From Streptomyces sp. CA-278952 (lineage in GTDB: Bacteria > Actinomycetota > Actinomycetes > Streptomycetales > Streptomycetaceae), in NCBI RefSeq assembly GCF_028747205.1, contig NZ_CP112880.1, forward strand, positions 6,386,001-6,450,000: 64,000 nucleotides of DNA, given 5' to 3'. The notes under the pieces were generated by a model. It saw only the letters and a program-made list of their open reading frames with translations, was not told the origin of the DNA and made no database searches. The translations under genes and the position numbers were made by a program. Below, piece after piece: positions 9,475-19,089 of the stretch; positions within the stretch are counted from its first letter, which is position 1, and each line of letters starts with the position of its first letter.

Positions 9475-9775
9475 CCGTCCGGACCGAGGAGGCGCACTGC
9501 GCAGCCTGACCGTCCGGGCCCAGGGACGCGCCCCGCGAAGCCTGACGGTCCGGACCGAGGGACGCGCCCCGCGAAGCCCGCCCGTCCGGACCGAGGGACG
9601 CGCCCCGCGAAGCCTGACGGTCCGCACCCAGGGACGCGCCCCGCGCAGCCTGACGGTCCGCACCCAGGGGCGCGCCCCGCGAAGCCCGCTTGTTCGCACC
9701 GCGAAGCCCGCCCGTCCGCACCCAGGGGCGCGCCCCGCGAAGCCCGCCCGGTGAGATCCGCCCGGCGAGGCCCGC
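9469..9775. repeat. 36-bp minisatellite starting at the chorismate mutase stop codon
   Basis: About eight imperfect 36-bp units, most reading GCCTGACGGTCCGGACCGAG followed by a GGACGCGCCCCGCGAA-like half. One unit (about 9680-9702) is shortened. The first unit contains the TGA of chorismate mutase. There are no unique spacers, so it is not a CRISPR. No ORF in it has credible coding features. The 9776-9888 stretch is GC-rich degenerate repeat and pepN upstream sequence. Confidence 0.85.
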
Positions 9776-9888
9776 CCGCCACGGGGGACGCGCCCCCGCG
9801 AGACCCGCCCCGCGCACCCCCGGACCGCCCCGTCCGCCCAGGGAGAACCCCGCTGCGCCCGCCGTCACCCGTACGGCAGCATGGGAAC

Positions 9889-12480
9889 ATGTCCGTACTG
9901 ACGCGCGACGAAGCGCAGACCCGAGCCCAGATCCTCGACGTGGAGCGATACACGATCGCCCTCGACCTCACCACCGGCGAGGAGACCTTCGACTCCGCCA
10001 CCGTCATCCGGTTCACCGCCCGCGCGGCCGGAGACACCTTCGTCGAGGTCAAGCCCGCCACCCTGCGCTCGATCAGCCTCGACGGACAACCCCTGGACCC
10101 CGACCTCCTCGACGGCAACCGCTACCCCCTCACCAAAATCACCGCCGGCCCCCACGAACTGCGCGTCGACGCCGCGATGCACTACTCCCGCACCGGCGAG
10201 GGCATGCACCGCTTCACCGACCCCACCGACGGCGAGACCTACGTCTACACCCAGTTGTTCATGGAGGACGTCCAGCGCGTCTTCGCCGCCTTCGACCAGC
10301 CCGACCTCAAGTCCGTCTTCGCCATCGACGTCACCGCGCCCGAAGGCTGGACCGTCCTCGGCAACGGCGTCGCCGAACACACGGGGGAGGGGCGCTGGAC
10401 CATCGCCGCCACCCCCCTCGTCTCCACCTACCTCGTCGCGGTCGCCGCAGGACCCTGGCACTCGGTCACCACCGAGCACGCCGGGCTGCCCTTCGGCATC
10501 CACTGCCGCCGCTCCCTCGCCCCGTACCTGGACGCCGACGCCGACGAGATCCTCGACATCACCCGCGCCCTGTACGACCGCTACCACGAGAAGTTCGACG
10601 AGCCCTACCCGTTCGACTCCTACGACCAGGCCTTCGTCCCCGAGTTCAACGCGGGCGCCATGGAGAACCCCGGACTCGTCACCTTCCGCGACGAGTTCGT
10701 CTACCGCTCCGCCGTCACCGACACCGAGCGCCAGACCCGCGCCATGGTCATCGCCCACGAGATGGCCCACATGTGGTTCGGCGACCTCGTCACCCTGGCC
10801 TGGTGGGACGACATCTGGCTCAACGAGTCCTTCGCCGAGTACATGGGCTACCAGACCCTCACCGAGGCCGCACTTCCCCGAGCTCTCAACTCCGTCCCTG
10901 CCGGGGAGACCCCGTTCCCCGACACCTGGGTCGACTTCGGCGTCGCCCGCAAGGGCTGGGGCTACGACGCCGACCAGCGCCCCTCCACCCACCCCGTCGC
11001 CCCGGACCCCGACGCCGTCCCCGACACCGCGTCCGCCCTCCTCAACTTCGACGGCATCAGCTACGCCAAGGGCGCCTCCGCACTGCGCCAACTCGTCGCC
11101 TGGCTCGGCGAGAAGGACTTCCTGGCCGGCATCAACACCCACTTCGCCCGCCACAGGTTCGCCAACGCCACCCTCGCCGACTTCATCGACAACCTGGCCT
11201 CCGCCACCGACCGCGACGTCCACGCCTGGGCCGAACAGTGGCTGCGCACCACCGGCATCGACACCCTCACCGCCGAGATCAGCTCCCCCGAGCCCACCGC
11301 CGGCCCCACCGTGCCGAACGGCAACGGCCAGGCCTGGGCCCTCACCGTCACCCGCGACGGCTCCCGCCCCCACCGCGTCACCGTCGGCGCCTACGACCAC
11401 GCACTGGGCACCCAGGGCGCCCCCGGCCACCTCGCCCTGCGCGACCGCTTCGACCTCGACGTACCCGGCGACGGGACGCCCACGATCCGCCCCGGCCGCC
11501 GCCCCGCCCTCGTCGTCCTCAACGACGGCGACCTCACCTACGCCAAGGTCCGCCTGGACACCACCTCCTGGGACACCGTCCTGACCAGCCTCTCCGGCAT
11601 CCCCGACGCCCTCACCCGGGCCGTCGTCTGGAACACCGCCCGGGACATGGTCCGCGACGCGCAACTCCCTCCCGCCACCTACCTCGCGACCGCACGCACG
11701 CACCTCCCGCACGAGACCGACCTCGCGCTCGTCCAGGGCGTCCTGTCCTTCGCCGCCGGCCAGGTCGTCGACCGCTACACCATCCCCGAGGACCTGCCCG
11801 CCGCCCGCGCCACCCTCACCGACCTCTGCCGCGACCTCATCCGCCGCACCGAGGACGGCTCACAGCCGGGCCTCCGCCTCATCGCCGTACGCCACTTCAT
11901 CGACGCCGCCACCCAGCCCGACACCCTCCGCAGCTGGCTCGACGAAGGCACCGTCCACGGCGGACCCGAGCTCGACCCCGAGCTGCGCTGGCGCATCCTC
12001 ACCCGGCTCGCCGTCCTCGGCGCCACCGACGAGACCACCATCGCGGCCGCACTCGAAGCCGACCCCAGCGCCACCGGCCGCGAGGGCGCGGCCCGCTGCC
12101 GTGCCGCGCTGCCCACCGCCCAGGCCAAGGCCGCAGCCTGGGACGCCCTGTTCACCGACGACACCCTGTCCAACTACCTCTTCACCGCCACCGCCCAGGG
12201 CTTCTGGCAACCCGGACAGGAAGAGCTGACCGACGACTACGTGGCCCGCTTCTACCCGGACGCCGTCGCCCTCGCCGCCCGCCGGGGCCCCGCCATCGCC
12301 GAAGCCGCCGGACGCTACGCCTTCCCCGCGTACGCCGTCGACCCCACGAGCCTCGGCACCGGCATCCGCGCCCTGGAGGACCCGGCCCTCACCCCCGCCC
12401 TGCGCCGCAAGCTCGTCGACCAGCTCGACGACCTGCGCCGCGCCCTCGCCGTACGGTCGGCCGTCGCCCTCGCCGACTGA
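9889..12480 (+). CDS. pepN: Aminopeptidase N (M1 family zinc metallopeptidase)
   Basis: 863 residues, the usual length for actinobacterial aminopeptidase N, which removes N-terminal residues from peptides in the cytoplasm. The exopeptidase motif GAMEN occurs in FNAGAMENPGL, and the zinc motif HEMAHMWFGD is followed 18 residues later by the third ligand Glu in NESFAEY. An ERAP1-like C-terminal helical domain follows from about residue 520. ATG at 9889 opens MSVLTRDEAQTRA, the usual family start; upstream open frame is repeat-derived. A strong hairpin follows the stop. Confidence 0.95.
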   Translation: MSVLTRDEAQTRAQILDVERYTIALDLTTGEETFDSATVIRFTARAAGDTFVEVKPATLRSISLDGQPLDPDLLDGNRYPLTKITAGPHELRVDAAMHYSRTGEGMHRFTDPTDGETYVYTQLFMEDVQRVFAAFDQPDLKSVFAIDVTAPEGWTVLGNGVAEHTGEGRWTIAATPLVSTYLVAVAAGPWHSVTTEHAGLPFGIHCRRSLAPYLDADADEILDITRALYDRYHEKFDEPYPFDSYDQAFVPEFNAGAMENPGLVTFRDEFVYRSAVTDTERQTRAMVIAHEMAHMWFGDLVTLAWWDDIWLNESFAEYMGYQTLTEAALPRALNSVPAGETPFPDTWVDFGVARKGWGYDADQRPSTHPVAPDPDAVPDTASALLNFDGISYAKGASALRQLVAWLGEKDFLAGINTHFARHRFANATLADFIDNLASATDRDVHAWAEQWLRTTGIDTLTAEISSPEPTAGPTVPNGNGQAWALTVTRDGSRPHRVTVGAYDHALGTQGAPGHLALRDRFDLDVPGDGTPTIRPGRRPALVVLNDGDLTYAKVRLDTTSWDTVLTSLSGIPDALTRAVVWNTARDMVRDAQLPPATYLATARTHLPHETDLALVQGVLSFAAGQVVDRYTIPEDLPAARATLTDLCRDLIRRTEDGSQPGLRLIAVRHFIDAATQPDTLRSWLDEGTVHGGPELDPELRWRILTRLAVLGATDETTIAAALEADPSATGREGAARCRAALPTAQAKAAAWDALFTDDTLSNYLFTATAQGFWQPGQEELTDDYVARFYPDAVALAARRGPAIAEAAGRYAFPAYAVDPTSLGTGIRALEDPALTPALRRKLVDQLDDLRRALAVRSAVALAD

Positions 12481-12490
12481 CCGACGCGCA

Positions 12491-12528
12491 CGGCCGCGGG
12501 ACGGGAACCGCTTCCCGCCCCGCGGCCG
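12491..12528 (+). terminator. Terminator hairpin downstream of pepN
   Basis: Inverted repeat of about 17 positions with one mismatch (12491-12507 and 12512-12528), loop CCGC, starting 10 bp after the pepN stop. It also faces the ArsR remnant on the other strand. Confidence 0.75.
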
Positions 12529-12662
12529 GGCGGTACGGAGGATAAGCCGGGGCCGTCGCCGCTCTCGTCCGCGACGTCACCCGGAGCCCCCACCGGGGTC
12601 GCGTCCGGAGCCCCGACGGGAATGTCGTCCCCGGAGGCGCCCGTCGCCCGCGGACCGGCCAG

Positions 12663-12830
12663 GGAGGCCTCGACCCCCACCTCGTAAAGCATCTCCGAGA
12701 CCGCGTGCTCGCGTTCACCGAGCAGTTCGAGCACCCTGATCCGGACCGGGTGCCCCAGCGTCTTGAAGAACTCCGCCTTCAACCGGCACTCCGCCGGCAC
12801 CCGTTCGGAGGTCTCCCGGACGATGCGCAC
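12663..12830 (-). pseudogene. ArsR/SmtB regulator, N-terminal fragment
   Basis: From a GTG at 12830 the frame reads VRIVRETSERVPAECRLK, then EFFKTLGHPVRIRVLELLGE and HAVSEMLYEVGVEAS. These are the first three helices of a winged-helix ArsR regulator up to the start of the recognition helix. After VEAS the homology stops and the frame continues as antisense of pepN 3' flank. The missing C-terminal half is found upstream on the same strand, at 12897-13130. The gene cannot make a full ArsR protein in this order. Confidence 0.75.
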
Positions 12831-12896
12831 GGGCGATCCCGTCGCGTGCGGGCAGCGTCAGCACGTGCCGGTACGGCAAGGTGTCCGGCGGCGCGA

Positions 12897-13130
12897 TCAC
12901 CGGACGGTCTCCTCGGCCTCCCGCGGCTGGGCGAGCGGCCCGCCCCGGCCGGTCATCATCTCGGTGAGGATCCGCATCTCGGTAAGGATCCGCCGCGCAG
13001 CCCGCACCAGCTCGGCGAAATCGCCGCCCGCCGGCTCGTACACCACCGTGGAACCCTCCCGGTTCGCTGAGACGCTGCCGGACCGCCGCACCACCGCCAA
13101 CGGCGAGAGAGCCGAGGGCTCCACCTCGAT
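12897..13130 (-). pseudogene. ArsR/SmtB regulator, C-terminal fragment (5' of its own N-terminal half)
   Basis: In frame on the minus strand, 13130 to 12897 reads VEPSALSPLAVVRRSGSVSA, then NREGSTVVYEPAGGDFAELV and RAARRILTEM. This is the recognition helix, beta-wing and last helix of an ArsR regulator. It begins where the other fragment ends (VEPS versus VEAS) but lies on its 5' side. A small internal duplication gives RILTEM twice. No start codon or N-terminal HTH precedes it. The rest of the 12529-13305 gap holds nothing else recognisable. Confidence 0.72.
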
Positions 13131-13305
13131 CGAGGCCGGCAGATCCCCCACCGGCAACGCCCCCACCCCGCCCCTCCCCAACCGGGCCACACCAACCGGC
13201 AGTACCCCTTTCGGGTTCAGATCGTTGGGCTCTTCGGCCGCGCCACCCGAAACCCGGGACAAGCTGGCACGCCCACCCCCGCGCACCCGAAGGACCACCC
13301 CACCC

Positions 13306-14775
13306 ATGCCCACCCCGCCCCTCGCCGGAGGCACCGCAGGCCCCGCCGCCCTCCGCCCCCTCATCGACACCGTCCTCACCGCACTCCACGACGGCGCGAC
13401 CCTCCGCGACGGCCCCCTCCCCGCCGGCGGACCCGACACCGTCACCCCCCGCACCCGCACCGCCACCCACCCCCTCATCCCCGACCACGGCACCGGCCCC
13501 CACCACGCCCTCCGAAGCCTCGTCACCGCCCTCGCCGCAGGCGCCGCGGACCCCGCCCACCCCCACTGCGCCGCCCACCTCCACACCCCGCCCCTCGCCC
13601 TGGCAGCAGCAGCCGACCTCGCCGCCAGCGCCCTCAACCCCTCCATGGACTCCTGGGACCAGGCCCCCGCCGCCTCCGCCCTCGAAGCCGACCTCACCAC
13701 CGCACTCGCCGCCGAGATCTACCCCCACACCCGCTCACCCGACGCCGTCATCACCACCGGCGGCACCGAGGCCAACCAACTCGCCCTGCTCCTCGCCCGC
13801 GAACGCCACGGCCCCGTACAGACCATCTGCGGCGCCAACGCCCACCACAGCATCACCCGCGCCGCCTGGCTCCTCGGCCTCCCCCGACCCGTCGTCGTCC
13901 CCGCCCCCACCGGCATCCTCGACCTCGCCGCCCTCGACCAAGCCCTCACCGAACTCCACCGCCCCCTCCTCGTCGTCGCCACCGCCGGCACCACCGACAC
14001 CGGCGACATCGACCCCCTCGACGCCATCGCCGACCTCTGCACCACCCACGGCGCCGAACTCCACATCGACGCCGCCTACGGCGGACCCCTCCTCTTCAGC
14101 CCCACCCACCGCACCCTCCTCCACGGCCTCGACCGCGCCCACAGCGTCACCCTCGACCTGCACAAACTCGGCTGGCAACCCGCCTCTGCCGGCCTCCTCG
14201 CCGTACCCGAACACCACCACCTCACCCCCCTCCACCACCACGCCCCCTACCTCAACGCCGACGACGACACCGAAGCCGGCCTCCCCGACCTACTCGGCCG
14301 CTCCCTCCGCACCACCCGCCGCCCCGACGCCCTCAAGATCGCCGTCACCCTCCAGGCCCTCGGCCGCACCGGACTCGCCGACCTCATCGACCGCACCCTC
14401 GCCACCGCCCACCACCTCGCCGACCTCGTCACCAAAACCCCCACCCTCGACCTCTACGACCGCCCCACCATCAGCACCGTCCTCCTCCGCCCCACCGACG
14501 CCGACGACCACACCGTCGCCACCGTCCGCCGCACCCTCCTCCAACGCGGCCACGCCGTCCTCGGCCGCGCCCACGCCGACGGCCGCCTCTGGCTCAAAGC
14601 CACCCTCCTCAACCCCCACACCACCCCCCAGGACCTCCAAGCACTCCTCGACCTCATCACCGACACCACCGCCGACCACCTCACCCACCCACCCACCACC
14701 CCCACCGCGACCCACCCCACGCACCCGACCCCTCACCCCACCCCTCACCCCACGGAAAGCGACACCCCGCGATGA
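13306..14775 (+). CDS. Pyridoxal-dependent group II decarboxylase (diamine-forming, siderophore DesA-like)
   Basis: 489-residue PLP enzyme of the group II decarboxylase family. Key segments are TTGGTEANQLALLLARE (phosphate binding), HIDAAYGGPLL (the Asp that contacts the pyridine nitrogen) and TLDLHKLGWQPASAG with the PLP-binding Lys. Relatives decarboxylate Lys, Orn or diaminobutyrate to diamines. The stop overlaps the start of the N-hydroxylase gene (ATGA), so the two are translationally coupled and the diamine is probably the hydroxylase substrate. The C-terminus is a low-complexity His/Pro/Thr tail. No DtxR/IdeR-type iron box was seen upstream. Lys versus Orn cannot be settled from motifs. 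Confidence 0.85.
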   Translation: MPTPPLAGGTAGPAALRPLIDTVLTALHDGATLRDGPLPAGGPDTVTPRTRTATHPLIPDHGTGPHHALRSLVTALAAGAADPAHPHCAAHLHTPPLALAAAADLAASALNPSMDSWDQAPAASALEADLTTALAAEIYPHTRSPDAVITTGGTEANQLALLLARERHGPVQTICGANAHHSITRAAWLLGLPRPVVVPAPTGILDLAALDQALTELHRPLLVVATAGTTDTGDIDPLDAIADLCTTHGAELHIDAAYGGPLLFSPTHRTLLHGLDRAHSVTLDLHKLGWQPASAGLLAVPEHHHLTPLHHHAPYLNADDDTEAGLPDLLGRSLRTTRRPDALKIAVTLQALGRTGLADLIDRTLATAHHLADLVTKTPTLDLYDRPTISTVLLRPTDADDHTVATVRRTLLQRGHAVLGRAHADGRLWLKATLLNPHTTPQDLQALLDLITDTTADHLTHPPTTPTATHPTHPTPHPTPHPTESDTPR

Positions 14776-16199
14776 CCGCCCGGCCCGCCCCCGCACCCGA
14801 CCAGCCACACGACCTCGTCGGCATCGGCATCGGCCCCTTCAACCTCTCCCTCGCCGCACTCGCCCACAACATCCCCGCGAGCACCGACGACCCCCGACCC
14901 CTCGCCGCGACCTTCTACGAACAACGCCCCGCCTTCCACTGGCACCCCGGCCTCCTCCTCGACGGCGCCAGCCTCCAGGTCCCCTTCCTCGCCGACCTCG
15001 TCACCCTCGCCGACCCCGCAAGCCCCTGGAGCTTCCTCAACTACCTCCGCACCCGCGACCGGCTCTTCCCCTTCTACTTCGCCGAGCGCTTCCACATCCA
15101 ACGAGCCGAATACGACGCCTACTGCCGCTGGGTCAGCGAACAACTCCCCGGCCTCCACTTCGGCCACCAGGTCGACGCCGTCCGCTGGAACACCGACCGC
15201 GCCCTCTTCGAAGTCGACTTCACCCAACTCGACCGCGACGGCGAAGCCGAAGCCCTCGGCCGCGCCTACGCCCGACACATCGCCCTCGGCATCGGCACCG
15301 AACCCTTCGTCCCCGAACCCCTCAAACCCCTCGCCGAAGCCGAAACCGTCCCCGTACTCCACTCCGCCGACTACCTCCGCCACCGCGAACGGCTCCTCAC
15401 CGCCGAACACATCACCGTCATCGGATCAGGACAGTCCGGCGCCGAGATCTTCCTCGACCTCCTGCGCGCCCGCCCCGAAGGCGCCGAGAAGATCCACTGG
15501 CTCGCCCGCACCCAGGCCTTCGCCCCCATGGAGTACTCCAAACTCGGCCTCGAACACTTCACCCCCGACTACAGCCGCTACTTCCACGCCCTGCCCGAAT
15601 CCGCCCGCGACGAACTCGTCCCCCGCCAATGGCAGCTCCACAAAGGCATCGACGCCGACACCATCGCCGCCATCCACGACGAGCTCTACCGCCGCACCCT
15701 CCACGGCGGCTGGCCCGACGCCACCCTCACCCCCGGAGTCCACGTCCGCACCGCCGGACGCGTCGCCAACACCCGCGTCGAACTCCACCTCGAACACACC
15801 CAGCAGGGCACCCGCTCCCGCCTCACCACCGACGCCGTCATCCTCGCCACCGGCTACCGCGAACGCCCCCTCGACGCCGTCCTCGGCAGCCTCGGCCCCT
15901 ACCTCAGCCGCGACGCCTCCCACCGCCCCCGCATCGACGACCAGTACCGCCTGGTCCTCGACCCCGCCGTCACCGGACACGTCTACGTACAGAACGCCGA
16001 ACGCCACACCCACGGAGTCGGCGCCCCCGACCTCGGACTCGCCGCCTGGCGCAGCGCCACCATCCTCAACAACCTCACCGACGCCAACCCCTACCCCCTC
16101 CCCGCCCGCACCGCCTTCACCACCTTCGGCCTCACCCCCCAGCCCCCGAGAATCCCCGCCCAGGCCTCCGCCCTCATCCCCCTGAGCCAATCCGTCTAG
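14772..16199 (+). CDS. Lysine/ornithine/diamine N-monooxygenase (SidA/IucD/PvdA family)
   Basis: 475-residue flavin monooxygenase that N-hydroxylates an amino group for hydroxamate siderophores. The FAD motif is GIGIGPFNLSLAAL near residues 17-30, the NADPH motif GSGQSGAEIFLDLL near residues 218-231, and the C-terminal ATGYRERPLD matches the family. It overlaps the decarboxylase gene by four bases, matching the DesA-DesB or AlcA-type step order (decarboxylate, then hydroxylate). The acyltransferase and NIS synthetase (DesC/DesD) expected in a complete desferrioxamine operon are not here; a terminator follows the stop. Confidence 0.9.
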   Translation: MTARPAPAPDQPHDLVGIGIGPFNLSLAALAHNIPASTDDPRPLAATFYEQRPAFHWHPGLLLDGASLQVPFLADLVTLADPASPWSFLNYLRTRDRLFPFYFAERFHIQRAEYDAYCRWVSEQLPGLHFGHQVDAVRWNTDRALFEVDFTQLDRDGEAEALGRAYARHIALGIGTEPFVPEPLKPLAEAETVPVLHSADYLRHRERLLTAEHITVIGSGQSGAEIFLDLLRARPEGAEKIHWLARTQAFAPMEYSKLGLEHFTPDYSRYFHALPESARDELVPRQWQLHKGIDADTIAAIHDELYRRTLHGGWPDATLTPGVHVRTAGRVANTRVELHLEHTQQGTRSRLTTDAVILATGYRERPLDAVLGSLGPYLSRDASHRPRIDDQYRLVLDPAVTGHVYVQNAERHTHGVGAPDLGLAAWRSATILNNLTDANPYPLPARTAFTTFGLTPQPPRIPAQASALIPLSQSV

Positions 16200-16222
16200 C
16201 GCCCGCACCCCCGCACAACGAA

Positions 16223-16254
16223 CGGCCCGGGCCCTCCGAAGAAGACCCGGGCCG
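16223..16254 (+). terminator. Terminator after the N-monooxygenase gene
   Basis: Perfect 9-bp stem CGGCCCGGG/CCCGGGCCG (16223-16231, 16246-16254), starting 24 bp past the stop. Confidence 0.7.
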
Positions 16255-16288
16255 AACGAAGAACCCACCGCACACAGCGTTACGGATA

Positions 16289-16361
16289 CCGGCGTTACGG
16301 GGACAGCGGCGTCACCGGAACACCGGCGTTACGGGAACAGCGGCGTCACGGGAACACCGGC
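16289..16361. repeat. 17/34-bp tandem repeat spanning the 5'-nucleotidase stop codon
   Basis: Two 34-bp units (16289-16322, 16323-16356), each made of two similar 17-bp halves, plus a partial unit. The nucleotidase stop (TCA on the + strand, 16346-16348) is part of the last full unit, so each copy repeats a stop-like triplet. Confidence 0.8.
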
Positions 16362-18166
16362 GCCCCATCACGCGTCAGCCGCCACCCCACCGAAGCGAAC
16401 GCGGCCGGATCCACCGACCCCTTCTCCCGCACCCACCCGATGATCGTGTTCCGGATCTCGTCCGAATCCGCCCACACCTGCCGCGCCCCCGGCACATGCG
16501 GGAAGTTCCCCCCACCGCTCGCCCGATAGTTGTTCACCGCGAACACGAACCGCGCCGCCGGATCGATCGCCTTCCCCTCGAAGGACAGCCCGGTGATCCG
16601 CGAACCCACCGGCTGCGCGATGTCGATGTCGTACGTCACCCCCGACACCGCGTCGTAGTTGTAGTCCGGAATCCCGTCCGCGTTCGTCAGCTTCGCCGTG
16701 TCCACCGGACCACCCGCGGGCGTCCGCACGAAATACCGCGCCGAATACTCCAGATACTCCTTCAGCTGCGCACCCGTGAGCAGCCGCGCCTCCAGCGTGT
16801 TCTCGAACGGATACAGCCCCGCCGCGTCCTTGATCGTCACCTCACCGGCCGGAATCCCCGCCGTACGCGAGAAGCACGAAGCCTGCGACAGCACCGGCAA
16901 CGCCGCGTACTCCCCACCCGCCAGCGCCGCCTTCACCGTCTCCGCCTGCACCTGGTTGATCAGATCGATGATCGGCTCGTCCTTCCAGGGCGCGTCCGCC
17001 GTCGACATCGCCACCACCGACGTACCGATCACCTGATTGACGTACTCCACCACCTCGCGGTGCTCCGACCGCAGCAGCGACGTCACCTTCCGGTCCTCCG
17101 GCACCGTGTTGGAGTTCAACACCCGCGAACCGGCCTTCTCCACCACCCAGCGCCCCTTCTCCCACACCAGATCGAAATCGAACAGCGTCAGCCGCTGACC
17201 CCACTTCGCCGGCTCCGAGAGCACGACCCGCTTCCCCGTCTCCTTGTTCGTCACGAAATGCTCGGCGATCTCCACATGCGCGTGCCCCACCAGAATCGCG
17301 TCGATCCCCGGCACCTGCTCCGCCACCAGAGCCGCCGCGTTCTCCACGTACGGCAACTGATCACCCCACGACGACGTCCCCGAAGAACCCGAATGCGCCG
17401 AGACCAGCACCACGTCCGCACCCATCGACCGCAGCTTCGGCACCCACTTCGCCGCCTGCTCCTCCAGACCCGGGAACACCATCTTCCCGCCCACATTCGC
17501 CTTGTCCCAGATCGCGATACCCGGATTCGTCAGCCCCAGCACCGCCACCCGCACATCACGCCCGTACGGCGTCCGCATCCGCTTGATGACATACGGAGCG
17601 AACGCCGGCCGCAACGTCCTCGCATCCAGCGCATTCGCCCCCAGCAACGGAAAGTCGCACTGCTCCTCGAATTTCCGCAGCACCGGAATGCCGTAATTGA
17701 ACTCGTGATTCCCGAGCGCCGCCGCGTCGTAACCGATCGCGTTCATCGCCCGCGCCATCGGATGCACCGGACCACGCCGCGCCGTGATCGGATCGACCTT
17801 CGCGTAGTAGTACGACAACTGCGTGCCCTGGATCGTGTCACCCGCGTCGATCAGCAGCGTGTTCCGACGGCCCTTCTCCCGCCGCACCTGCTCCACCAAC
17901 GTCGAGATCTTCGCCAGACCGACATCGTTGTGCGCGGAGTCGTCGTACTCCTTGTCCGTGAAGTAATCCCAGTTGAAGACGTTCCCGTGCAGATCGGTCG
18001 TGCCCATCACCGTGAACGCGTACCGCTTCGCCGGACGCCCGTGACCGTGACCGTGCCCCTTCGCCTCCGCCGCACCGGCCGAGCCCACGACCGCACCACC
18101 CGCCATCGCCACACCCGCACCGGCGGCAGCCGAACGGCCCAGAAACGTCCTACGGTTCAACGGCAT
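16346..18166 (-). CDS. Exported bifunctional metallophosphatase/5'-nucleotidase (Tat substrate)
   Basis: 606 residues. The N-terminus NRRTFLGRSAAAGAGVAMA carries a twin-arginine signal, and a His/Gly-rich linker follows. The metallophosphoesterase domain (residues about 48-360) has GTTDLHGN (metal ligands), ALGNHEFNYG and GHAHVEIAEH. The 5'-nucleotidase C-terminal substrate domain (about 385-570) contains ASCFSRTAGIPAGEVTIKDA and NNYRASGGGNF. It would release phosphate and nucleosides from nucleotides outside the membrane. GAGGAG lies before the ATG. The stop codon sits in a tandem repeat. Confidence 0.92.
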   Translation of the reverse strand: MPLNRRTFLGRSAAAGAGVAMAGGAVVGSAGAAEAKGHGHGHGRPAKRYAFTVMGTTDLHGNVFNWDYFTDKEYDDSAHNDVGLAKISTLVEQVRREKGRRNTLLIDAGDTIQGTQLSYYYAKVDPITARRGPVHPMARAMNAIGYDAAALGNHEFNYGIPVLRKFEEQCDFPLLGANALDARTLRPAFAPYVIKRMRTPYGRDVRVAVLGLTNPGIAIWDKANVGGKMVFPGLEEQAAKWVPKLRSMGADVVLVSAHSGSSGTSSWGDQLPYVENAAALVAEQVPGIDAILVGHAHVEIAEHFVTNKETGKRVVLSEPAKWGQRLTLFDFDLVWEKGRWVVEKAGSRVLNSNTVPEDRKVTSLLRSEHREVVEYVNQVIGTSVVAMSTADAPWKDEPIIDLINQVQAETVKAALAGGEYAALPVLSQASCFSRTAGIPAGEVTIKDAAGLYPFENTLEARLLTGAQLKEYLEYSARYFVRTPAGGPVDTAKLTNADGIPDYNYDAVSGVTYDIDIAQPVGSRITGLSFEGKAIDPAARFVFAVNNYRASGGGNFPHVPGARQVWADSDEIRNTIIGWVREKGSVDPAAFASVGWRLTRDGAPVFP

Positions 18167-18305
18167 CTCTTACTCCTCGTTCAGTAGGGCAACGCGCGTA
18201 GATTCTGGCCCAGCCGCCACCACGCACAACACCCCGCGCAGGTTTCGATCCGATGACCACGCGACACACACCACGACACCCCACCCCCCGTGCCACAGTG
18301 AACAC

Positions 18306-19049
18306 ATGACCGAAACCCCCGCCCCCGCCCCCGTCCCCGCTCCCACACCCGCGCCCCACCACCCCTACGGCACCCCCACCACCCCCCACGTCACCGTCCG
18401 CGGCGAAGCCCACCTCGAAGTCGACCCCGAGATCGCCCACATCACCATCACCCTCACCGCCCGCGGCACCGACCGCCGCACCACCCTCGACGGCCTCACC
18501 CACCGCAACGCCACCACCCTCGACCTCATCAAGACCTACGGCGACGCGGTGGAGAAGCTGGAAACCGGCACCCTCGCCATCCGCCCCGAACTCACCCGCC
18601 ACGGCCGCGCCGAACGCGTCCGCGCCTACCACGGCAGCATCCAACTCACCGCAACGCTTGGCGACTTCACCGCACTCGGCGAACTCGTCGCCCGCCTCGC
18701 CGATCACGACCTCACCCGCATCGACGGCCCCTGGTGGGCACTACGCCCCACCTCCCCCCACCACGCCACCGCCCGCCGCCAAGCCGTCCAGGAAGCCCTC
18801 CAACGCGCCCGCGAATACGCCGAAGCCCTCGACACCCGACTCGGCGCCCTCCTCGAACTCAACGACACCGGGGTCCACGCCGGCCCCCACATGGCCCGGG
18901 CAGGCTTCTCCACCCAGGCGACGACCTACCGAGGCGCGGGCACGGAAGCCGCCACCGACGCCGCACCCGTCGACCTCGAACCCGTACGCCAGACCATCGA
19001 CGCCCAAGTCGAAGCATCCTTCACACTCGTCCCGCCGAACCTCGGATAA
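18306..19049 (+). CDS. SIMPL (DUF541) domain-containing protein
   Basis: 247 residues. A proline/alanine-rich N-terminal 25 residues precede a SIMPL domain (about 28-245) beginning PHVTVRGEAHLEVDPEIAHI, with the usual later block REYAEALDTRLGALLELNDTG. Related proteins occur in many bacteria; their biochemical role is unclear. No classic signal peptide is visible, unlike Gram-negative members. Located upstream of pyk with its own terminator between. Confidence 0.82.
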   Translation: MTETPAPAPVPAPTPAPHHPYGTPTTPHVTVRGEAHLEVDPEIAHITITLTARGTDRRTTLDGLTHRNATTLDLIKTYGDAVEKLETGTLAIRPELTRHGRAERVRAYHGSIQLTATLGDFTALGELVARLADHDLTRIDGPWWALRPTSPHHATARRQAVQEALQRAREYAEALDTRLGALLELNDTGVHAGPHMARAGFSTQATTYRGAGTEAATDAAPVDLEPVRQTIDAQVEASFTLVPPNLG

Positions 19050-19089
19050 ACGCTCATCAGAGCACCCCGCTGCACAATTCAACAGTTGT

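Noticed and set aside
9469..9775. Possible CRISPR array (regular 36-bp units)
   Set aside because: Units follow one another directly with no unique spacers, and there are no cas genes. It is a minisatellite.
13131..13305. DmdR1/IdeR iron box upstream of the decarboxylase gene
   Set aside because: No sequence close to the TTAGGTTAGGCTAACCTAA-type palindrome was found by eye.
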